This document shows positions 7,200-12,729 of a stretch of 15,546 bases of DNA, one piece after another. The DNA is from Chloroflexota bacterium (GTDB lineage: Bacteria; Chloroflexota; Anaerolineae; Promineifilales; Promineifilaceae): positions 1 to 15,546 of the forward strand of contig JAAEOP010000727.1 in the NCBI GenBank assembly GCA_024223125.1, in the 5' to 3' direction. Positions within the stretch are counted from its first letter, which is position 1. Every line of letters starts with the position of its first letter. A model generated the notes under the pieces. The model was not told the DNA's origin, ran no database searches, and worked only from the letters and a program-made list of their open reading frames with translations. The position numbers were made by a program, and so were the translations under genes.

Positions 7200-9032
7200 A
7201 TGAATGAAATGATATTAGATGCGCCCGAACCGCAAGCCGAAGGCGTTGGCGTTGCTGCCTATGACAATCCCGTCGCCGCAGCCGCAGCCTTGCTCAAAGA
7301 AAGATTCTCTGACGCTGTACAGGATGAGACCCGCGATGGTTATGACGGCCTGGTTGTAGACGCCGACCGCTTGGTAGAAGTTGCTACAGCCCTGCGGGAC
7401 GAATACGGTTTTAATTATCTCAGTAGCGTGACTGGCGTTGACCAAATTGAAGATAACAAATTAGAAGTGGTGTACCACACTTACAGCATAGACAAAGGGG
7501 GCGACGCCCTGGTTTTGCATGTGCAGGTAGACCGAGATAATGCGGTTGTACCCTCTTTAACCCCCGTCTGGCCCGGCGCCGATTTTCAAGAACGGGAAGC
7601 ATGGGATTTACTAGGCGTCTGGTTTGAAGGCCATCCCGACCCGCGCCGCATCCTTACCTGGGATGGCTTTGACGGCCATCCGCTGCGTAAGGATTGGAAA
7701 GAGGCTTTTTACGAAGAAGAGAACAAACCTTTTGGCAGCCGTTGGCCGGCTGGCGAAGTGTTCCGCGCTGAAGAGAAAAATATCTTTGGCAAAAATGTAA
7801 AATATCCGGCCGGCTGGACGCCTACCGGCAGTGAATATGAAGTGGAAACGGATATGTACCTGCCGGGCGAAACCCATGTCATTGACCCCGGAACGGGTAT
7901 GAAAACTGACAAAATCACTGTCAATATGGGGCCGCAGCATCCTTCTACACACGGTGTTTTCCGCATGGTGGCTACGCTAGATGGTGAAACGATTGTTGAC
8001 TTGAAACCGGTGATGGGTTATTTGCATCGTAACCATGAAAAAATTGGCGAACGCAACACCTTCATCCAAAATCTGCCTTACACAGACCGGCTGGACTATC
8101 TTGCTTCCATGAGCAACAATCATGGCTATGTGTTGGCGGTAGAACAATTGTTTGGCCTGGATGTAACGGAGCGGGCAGAGTGGATTCGCATCCTCATGGT
8201 GGAGTTAACGCGCATTGCCAACCATCTTTGGGCGTTAGGCTTTTTGCTAAATGATTTGGGCGCGTTGCAGACGCCGATGCTGTATTTCTATCTGGAACGG
8301 GAGTTGATTCTGGACTTTTTTGAATCGGCCGCCGGGTCGCGCATGATGTGTAATTATATGCGTTTTGGCGGTGTGGCTTATGATTTGCCGGATGATGTGC
8401 GTGGTACGCCTACCATTCTGTTCCTGGATGAGTTGATTCATGAACATCTGCCCCGAATTTTGGATCAGGGTGATAATTTGATGACGGGGAATGAAATTGT
8501 GCGCGCGCGCAGTATTGGCGTGGGTGTATTAACGGCCGAAGAAGCAATTGCGTACAGTACGGCCGGCCCGATTTTACGAGCCAGCGGTGTCAAATATGAT
8601 GTACGTAAGGCCAACCCCTATTCCTACTACGCTGACCTGGATTTTGATATTCCGACCGGCAAGATTGGAGATGTGATGGACCGGTATCAGGTGCGGATGG
8701 ATGAGATGAGGCAGAGCTTACGCATTTTGGAACAAGTGATGCCCCATATCAAAGCCACGGCCGGACAAGCGATTAACAGCGGTAAACCCCAATACGCTTT
8801 GCGGGCGCCGCGAGCTGGAGAGGCTTACGGCCGTGTAGAAAACCCAAAAGGGGAACTCGGCTACTATGTCACTGCCCGTCGCCGCGAAGGCAACCCCAAC
8901 CGGTATCATGTTCGCGCTCCTTCCTTCATTAACCTGACGCCGTTGGGCAAAATGTGCGAAGGGCACAAAGTAGCGGATGTGGTCGTTATTTTGGGTAGTA
9001 TTGATATTGTGTTGGGAGAGGTTGATAGGTAG
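7200..9032 (+). CDS. nuoCD: NADH-quinone oxidoreductase subunits C and D, fused
   Basis: 610 residues in one uninterrupted frame. Residues about 25-170 are NuoC (30 kDa): [11 protein letters not shown], then [19 protein letters not shown] (positions 132-150) and DGHPLRKD. A linker of about 65 residues with conserved-looking aromatic and glycine patches follows. Residues about 237-610 are NuoD (49 kDa), starting [15 protein letters not shown] with H247 and H251 of the quinone-site loop. Then comes GYLHRNHEK, and Y300 in DRLDYLASM, the equivalent of the quinone-head tyrosine (bovine Y144). It ends [12 protein letters not shown], the usual NuoD C-terminus. An AAGGA ribosome site lies upstream of ATG 7200. 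The C-D fusion is well known from E. coli and some other lineages; here it may mark a lineage-specific fusion. It docks on NuoB and NuoI in the membrane-proximal arm. Confidence 0.97.
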   Translation: MNEMILDAPEPQAEGVGVAAYDNPVAAAAALLKERFSDAVQDETRDGYDGLVVDADRLVEVATALRDEYGFNYLSSVTGVDQIEDNKLEVVYHTYSIDKGGDALVLHVQVDRDNAVVPSLTPVWPGADFQEREAWDLLGVWFEGHPDPRRILTWDGFDGHPLRKDWKEAFYEEENKPFGSRWPAGEVFRAEEKNIFGKNVKYPAGWTPTGSEYEVETDMYLPGETHVIDPGTGMKTDKITVNMGPQHPSTHGVFRMVATLDGETIVDLKPVMGYLHRNHEKIGERNTFIQNLPYTDRLDYLASMSNNHGYVLAVEQLFGLDVTERAEWIRILMVELTRIANHLWALGFLLNDLGALQTPMLYFYLERELILDFFESAAGSRMMCNYMRFGGVAYDLPDDVRGTPTILFLDELIHEHLPRILDQGDNLMTGNEIVRARSIGVGVLTAEEAIAYSTAGPILRASGVKYDVRKANPYSYYADLDFDIPTGKIGDVMDRYQVRMDEMRQSLRILEQVMPHIKATAGQAINSGKPQYALRAPRAGEAYGRVENPKGELGYYVTARRREGNPNRYHVRAPSFINLTPLGKMCEGHKVADVVVILGSIDIVLGEVDR

Positions 9033-9069
9033 AGATTGGAGATTAGGTTAACTGGAAATCTCCAATCTC
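9032..9069 (+). other. Intercistronic hairpin between nuoCD and nuoI
   Basis: A perfect 13-base stem (9032-9044 with 9057-9069; core AGATTGGAGATT) closes a 12-base loop directly after the nuoCD stop. There is no T-run, so it is not a standard intrinsic terminator. It could stabilise the upstream mRNA end or tune the C-D to I ratio. The sequence belongs to the GGAGATTGG-rich repeat type also seen in dnaE and at 15302. Confidence 0.7.
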
Positions 9070-9084
9070 CAGTGTGGAGAAACT

Positions 9085-9780
9085 ATGTACGGAATTGGCA
9101 TTCTCAAAGGCATGGCTGTAACCATTAAACATTTTTGGGATTCTTATGTGGATGATTTTTATTGGGCTGGACGCGGCGGCCGTTACTACAACGATGACGC
9201 GCTGTTGGTGCGGCAAGGATTGAAGGGGCGTGGTGTTAAAACGGTGTTTTACCCGGAAGAGAAATTGGACGTACCGGAACGGTTCCGTTTTGTCCCTTTT
9301 TTGATAACGGATGATCCTCTTCCCGGTCAAAAATGGGGCAAAGATCGCTGTACGGCGTGCGGCATTTGTGCCAAAGTGTGCCCCCCGCAATGTATCTGGA
9401 TTGAGCGCGGGAAAAAGCCCAATGGCCGTCCCAAACCCGAACCCAAAACCTTTTTTATTGACATTGATATTTGCATGAATTGCGGTTTTTGTATGGAATT
9501 CTGCCCCTTCGATGCCATCAAACTAGACCATGATTATGAGCTGGCCAGCTATGATCGCACCACAGCTCATATTCATGACAAAGAGCGGTTGAGTAAACCA
9601 ATCAGTTATTGGCATGAAATTGCGCCTCAGAAAGCGGCCGCTGAAGAAGCGGCTCGTAACTTTGCCCAAGAAGCCAAAGCCAAAAAGAAAGCCAAAAAAG
9701 GAAGCGGCAGCGACGAACCCGATCCCACATTGGCCGAAGAACATGCGCGTCAACTATTGTATCGGGGTGGTTCTTATTGA
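9085..9780 (+). CDS. nuoI: NADH-quinone oxidoreductase subunit I
   Basis: 231-residue ferredoxin-like subunit carrying clusters N6a and N6b between the NADH side and N2. Two 4Fe-4S motifs are intact: C89, C92, C95, C99 (CTACGICAKVC) and C130, C133, C136, C140 (CMNCGFCMEFC). The N-terminal helix GMAVTIKHFWD fits the membrane-lying amphipathic segment of NuoI. A charged C-terminal extension (about 185-231), rich in Ala, Lys and Glu (AKAKKKAKKGSGSDEPDP), goes beyond the usual core. The ribosome site GGAGA lies 5 bases before ATG 9085. It is last in the iscX-nuoB-nuoCD-nuoI run. The membrane subunits (A, H, J-N) and NADH module (E, F, G) are not in the window. Confidence 0.96.
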   Translation: MYGIGILKGMAVTIKHFWDSYVDDFYWAGRGGRYYNDDALLVRQGLKGRGVKTVFYPEEKLDVPERFRFVPFLITDDPLPGQKWGKDRCTACGICAKVCPPQCIWIERGKKPNGRPKPEPKTFFIDIDICMNCGFCMEFCPFDAIKLDHDYELASYDRTTAHIHDKERLSKPISYWHEIAPQKAAAEEAARNFAQEAKAKKKAKKGSGSDEPDPTLAEEHARQLLYRGGSY

Positions 9781-9790
9781 TTACTATTCG

Positions 9791-9887
9791 TGACTGTGCA
9801 GGTCATTACCCCACTTTCGTGAGGGCAGGTTCTGTGAAAGCCGGAACCCACACGCCTGAATATCCACTTTCACGGATATGACAGTCG
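9791..9887 (+). other. Candidate structured RNA / palindromic leader with complementary loops
   Basis: Outer stem: GACTGT 9792-9797 with ACAGTC 9881-9886, extended by a T-G wobble. Inside are three hairpins. HP1 pairs CCC 9809-9811 with GGG 9823-9825 and CAC 9812-9814 with GTG 9819-9821 (TTTC loop, one bulged A). HP2 pairs GGTTC 9828-9832 with GAACC 9844-9848. HP3 pairs ATATCC 9860-9865 with GGATAT 9874-9879. The HP2 loop contains GTGAAAG (9834-9840), the exact complement of CTTTCAC (9867-9873) in the HP3 loop, allowing a 7-bp kissing interaction. It does not match any riboswitch class I know. It lies after nuoI and before mrp on the same strand. It could equally be a palindromic repeat element read as DNA, since GAAAGTGG-like words recur in it. 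Confidence 0.45.
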
Positions 9888-9938
9888 AGAAATTCCGGTT
9901 ATAGTTACGCTTATTAAACAATTTATGAAATTTGCCAT

Positions 9939-9987
9939 ATTGCGTATTATGTATTCTGTCTGATTAGCGGAATACACAATACGCAAT
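9939..9987 (+). repeat. Long hairpin upstream of the Mrp gene
   Basis: An 18-base inverted repeat with one mismatch: ATTGCGTATTATGTATTC at 9939-9956 against 9970-9987, with a 13-base loop. It ends about 12 bases before the Shine-Dalgarno AGGGAAGG of the gene at 10012. There is no T-tract. It may be an intergenic palindromic repeat or a structure affecting translation of the downstream operon. Confidence 0.75.
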
Positions 9988-10011
9988 ACGTGTTATAAGG
10001 GAAGGACATTT

Positions 10012-11082
10012 ATGTTCGGAAAAAAGAAATCTGATGGGGTAACGGAAGATGCGGTTATGGCCGCTTTGTCTACCGTTATTGAGCCAGAATTACATCGTGA
10101 TCTTGTCTCCCTCAATATGATTCGCAACCTGGAAATTGAAGGAGAAAGCATCAGTTTTACCATTATGCTTACGACGCCTGCCTGCCCCCTCAAAGGGAAG
10201 ATGGAAGCAGATGCGCGGGCGGCTTTGGCCCAGGTCAATGGCATCGGCCGTATCACTGTCAATTGGGATGCCAACGTCCCCACTCATGCCCGGTTAGCTG
10301 ACCAATTTGGCGGCAACTTTCGCAATACGATTGCCGTTTCCAGTGGCAAAGGGGGCGTAGGTAAATCCACCATTGCCGTTAACCTGGCGATTGCGTTGGC
10401 AAAAGAAGGGGCCACTGTGGGTTTGTTGGACGCTGATATTCTAGGGCCAAATGTGCCCATGATGATGGGTGTGCCCCAAATGCCGCCACCCCAAAACCAC
10501 AAAATGATTCCGGCGCAGCGACATGGTGTGAAGTTTATCTCCATGGGCTTTTTGGTAAAGTCAGACCAGCCCCTAATCTGGCGTGGGCCGATGTTGCACG
10601 GCGCCATCAGTCAACTGTTGGCTGATGTGAATTGGGGCCAGCTTGATTATTTAATTGTAGACTTGCCGCCGGGTACAGGCGACGCTCAATTGACTCTGGC
10701 TCAGGTTTTGCCGCTGACTGGGGCGTTGATAATTACGCAGCCGATGCAGGTAGCGGCCGCTGATGCCCTACGTGGTTTGAAGATGTTTGAAAAGCTGGAT
10801 GTACCGATTTTGGGCGTCATCGAAAATATGAGTGGTGCAATTTTTGGTACGGGCGCCGGTGAAAAACTGGCCGCCGATCATGGCGCCGATTTTCTGGGGT
10901 CTGTGCCCATGGATGTTAATATCCGGGTTGGCGGTGACAGCGGTGAACCAGTAGTTGTTGCCTATCCCGATTCGGAAGCGGCCGTCGCGCTGCGAGAAAT
11001 TACCCAAAAAGTTGCTGCTCATGTCAGTGTGGTGACACTCAATAATCAGACAAACTTTATTCCGATTCAGATGGTCGGGTAA
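10012..11082 (+). CDS. mrp: Mrp/NBP35-family Fe-S carrier P-loop ATPase, lacking CxxC
   Basis: 356 residues. The N-terminal MIP18/DUF59 domain (about 10-90) has the conserved Cys in TTPACPLKG (C58). The P-loop domain has the deviant Walker A of the MinD/Mrp class, SSGKGGVGKST (110-120), then LLDADILGPNVPMMMG, WRGPMLHGAI and the Walker-B-like LIVDLPPGTGD. Mrp/ApbC/NBP35 proteins dimerise and carry a bridging 4Fe-4S cluster to target apoproteins; the mitochondrial member Ind1/NUBPL assembles complex I. Odd feature: after VIENMS (269-274) the usual insertion with the cluster-binding CPxC is missing and the sequence goes straight to GAIFGTGAGEK, with no frameshift. A strong ribosome site AGGGAAGG precedes ATG 10012. 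It is followed after 13 bases by the PSP1 gene. Confidence 0.93.
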   Translation: MFGKKKSDGVTEDAVMAALSTVIEPELHRDLVSLNMIRNLEIEGESISFTIMLTTPACPLKGKMEADARAALAQVNGIGRITVNWDANVPTHARLADQFGGNFRNTIAVSSGKGGVGKSTIAVNLAIALAKEGATVGLLDADILGPNVPMMMGVPQMPPPQNHKMIPAQRHGVKFISMGFLVKSDQPLIWRGPMLHGAISQLLADVNWGQLDYLIVDLPPGTGDAQLTLAQVLPLTGALIITQPMQVAAADALRGLKMFEKLDVPILGVIENMSGAIFGTGAGEKLAADHGADFLGSVPMDVNIRVGGDSGEPVVVAYPDSEAAVALREITQKVAAHVSVVTLNNQTNFIPIQMVG

Positions 11083-11095
11083 TGGAGCAATATTT

Positions 11096-12001
11096 ATGAC
11101 CACGATATCAAATGAAAAAACAGCCATTGTGGGGATTCGATTTCAAAAATTGGGCAAGTTGTATCATTTTCAGGTGAACCCTCGTGTTGATGTGGACGCT
11201 GGTGATTATGCGGTTGTAGGAACGCAGCGCGGTCGTCAGTTGGGACAGGTTATTGCTTTCATAGACCCGGAGCAGGTACACCGACGTAAAGGAATACGTT
11301 CCATCGAACGCAAAGCAACCCCGCGTGATCTGGTGATGAAGCAGTTGTGGGAATCAAAGGAGTTGGACGCCTTGATACGCTGTCGGGAAAAAGCGGCCGA
11401 ACTGAGTGTGCGCGATGCTAAGTTTGTAAAAGCAGAATACAGTTTTGACGGTTCCTGGCTGACGTTTCATTATGCCACCGAAAACAAAAAGTTGAATATA
11501 CGGCCGCTACAAAACGCGCTCTCCCAATCTTTTCAAATCAAAATAGAAATGCGATCCATCGGCCCAAGAGATGTGGCCAAAATAATGGGTGGTTATGGCG
11601 CTTGTGGCGCGCCCCGCTGCTGTTCCACTTTTCTGACAGAATTCAGCCCCGTCTCTATTCGTATGGCTAAGGCACAAGGTATCTCTCTTAGTCCGCAAGA
11701 AATTACAGGGATGTGCGGCCGTTTGCGCTGCTGCCTGGTGTATGAATATGAACAATATATGGAGGCCAAGAAAACATTACCCCATGTTGGCAAACGGATT
11801 GGCACACCGCATGGCGAAGGCAAAGTGAGGGATGTGCGCGTCCTGCGAGACTCTGTTATTGTGATCGTGAATGGGGAGCGGCATGAAGTATTCCGCCATG
11901 AATTTGAGCCGCTGGCTGAGTTAGAAGCATTGCAAAAGAAGGCCGAAAAAGGTTGTTCTAAACATGAAGGCGGCGGTTGTGACTGTGGCGCGAAGAATTA
12001 G
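11096..12001 (+). CDS. ricT: PSP1-domain protein, RicT (YaaT)-like
   Basis: 301 residues. The N-terminus (FQKLGKLYHFQVNP, then GDYAVVGTQRGRQLGQV) is followed by the PSP1 core with its cysteine motifs: C170, C175, C176 in GACGAPRCCSTFL and C207, C212, C213 in GMCGRLRCCLVYE. The C-terminal part GTPHGEGKVRDV forms the terminal beta domain. A further Cys cluster (C287, C295, C297) ends the protein. In Bacillus subtilis RicT joins RicA and RicF in a complex that holds 4Fe-4S clusters and affects RNase Y processing, competence and sporulation; in other phyla the partner proteins are often absent, as here. The GGAG ribosome site and the 13-base gap put it in the mrp operon. Its position close to metG recalls the Firmicutes order holB-yaaT-yabA-metS. 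Confidence 0.92.
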   Translation: MTTISNEKTAIVGIRFQKLGKLYHFQVNPRVDVDAGDYAVVGTQRGRQLGQVIAFIDPEQVHRRKGIRSIERKATPRDLVMKQLWESKELDALIRCREKAAELSVRDAKFVKAEYSFDGSWLTFHYATENKKLNIRPLQNALSQSFQIKIEMRSIGPRDVAKIMGGYGACGAPRCCSTFLTEFSPVSIRMAKAQGISLSPQEITGMCGRLRCCLVYEYEQYMEAKKTLPHVGKRIGTPHGEGKVRDVRVLRDSVIVIVNGERHEVFRHEFEPLAELEALQKKAEKGCSKHEGGGCDCGAKN

Positions 12002-12017
12002 GTGATGAGGTGATGTG

Positions 12018-12614
12018 GTGAAGAGTCGAGAGGATGCCTGGGGGTTGGTTTGTGAGTATGTGCAGGATGGTGGCTTGCGGCGGCATATGTTGGCGGTGAG
12101 CGCGGCTATGCACTGGTATGGAAATAAGTTGGGGGCAGATGCGGATTATTGGGAAGTGGTGGGGCTGATTCACGATTTTGATTGGGAAGTCCACCCTGAC
12201 TTGGATAGACATCCGATAAAGGGAGCTGACATTTTGCGTACACGGGGCTGGGATGAGGAAACGATTCGTGTAATCCTGTCTCATTACACGCAGGGGACGG
12301 GTGTGGAGCGTACCAGGTCGATTGATTTTGCTTTACTGGCCTGTGATGAGATTACAGGCTTGATTATTGCTACGGCGTTGGTACGGCCGTCGAAAAATAT
12401 CCACGATGTCAAACTCAAATCCATCCGCAAAAAGTGGAAGGACAAACGCTTTGCTGCCGGTGTAGACCGGAACCACGTCACCGAAGTAACGGCCGATTTC
12501 AGCCGTGAATGTTTTGCTGGCAAATTGGAACCGTGGGAACACATTAGCAATGTCCTGACAGCGATGCAAGGGGCGGCAGATGTGTTGGCGTTGGACGGCC
12601 GTTTGGCAGCTTAA
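12018..12614 (+). CDS. HD-domain metal-dependent hydrolase
   Basis: 198 residues from GTG 12018, chosen because GAGGTG ends 5 bases earlier; the preceding GTG 12015 is only 2 bases from it. Counting from 12018, the HD superfamily metal site reads H23 (RRHMLAV), H52-D53 (GLIHDFDWE), H89 (ILSHYTQ) and D110 (ACDEITGLI). The second half is a distinctive conserved segment, LVRPSKNIHDVKLKSIRKKW, then KDKRFAAGV. Together these match the COG2316-type predicted hydrolases, whose substrate is unknown to me; HD proteins of this size usually cleave phosphate esters of nucleotides. It lies 16 bases after the RicT-like gene on the same strand, so it is probably the last gene of that operon, and it converges on metG across a bidirectional terminator. 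Confidence 0.88.
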   Translation: MKSREDAWGLVCEYVQDGGLRRHMLAVSAAMHWYGNKLGADADYWEVVGLIHDFDWEVHPDLDRHPIKGADILRTRGWDEETIRVILSHYTQGTGVERTRSIDFALLACDEITGLIIATALVRPSKNIHDVKLKSIRKKWKDKRFAAGVDRNHVTEVTADFSRECFAGKLEPWEHISNVLTAMQGAADVLALDGRLAA

Positions 12615-12619
12615 TTGAG

Positions 12620-12693
12620 TAAGGCCAATTCCAAAAAATAATGATCCTGAATTGATGCTATTTCGAGAATTGGCTAGAGGCTTTTTCAAAACG
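12620..12693 (+). repeat. 74-bp dispersed repeat, copy 2
   Basis: Same element as 5543-5616 in opposite orientation, 70/74 identical. It starts TAAGGCCAATTCC and ends GGCTTTTTCAAAACG. Internal inverted ends GCCAATTC and GAATTGGC are retained. Its right end forms the left arm of the terminator at 12678-12723. It begins only 5 bases after the HD-domain gene's stop codon. Confidence 0.85.
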
Positions 12694-12723
12694 GGTAGGA
12701 TCATTTAATTTTTGAAAAAGCCT
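12678..12723. terminator. Bidirectional intrinsic-type terminator
   Basis: A perfect 14-base inverted repeat, AGGCTTTTTCAAAA (12678-12691) and TTTTGAAAAAGCCT (12710-12723), lies between the convergent ends of the HD gene (12614) and metG (12730). A/T-rich flanks and internal T- and A-runs would serve both strands. The left arm is also the end of the 74-bp repeat. Confidence 0.7.
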
Positions 12724-12729
12724 AATCAG

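Noticed and set aside
9791..9887. Known riboswitch (TPP, FMN, cobalamin, SAM, c-di-GMP) or small SRP RNA
   Set aside because: None of the conserved core sequences of these classes that I know is present; only generic hairpins and the loop complementarity are seen.
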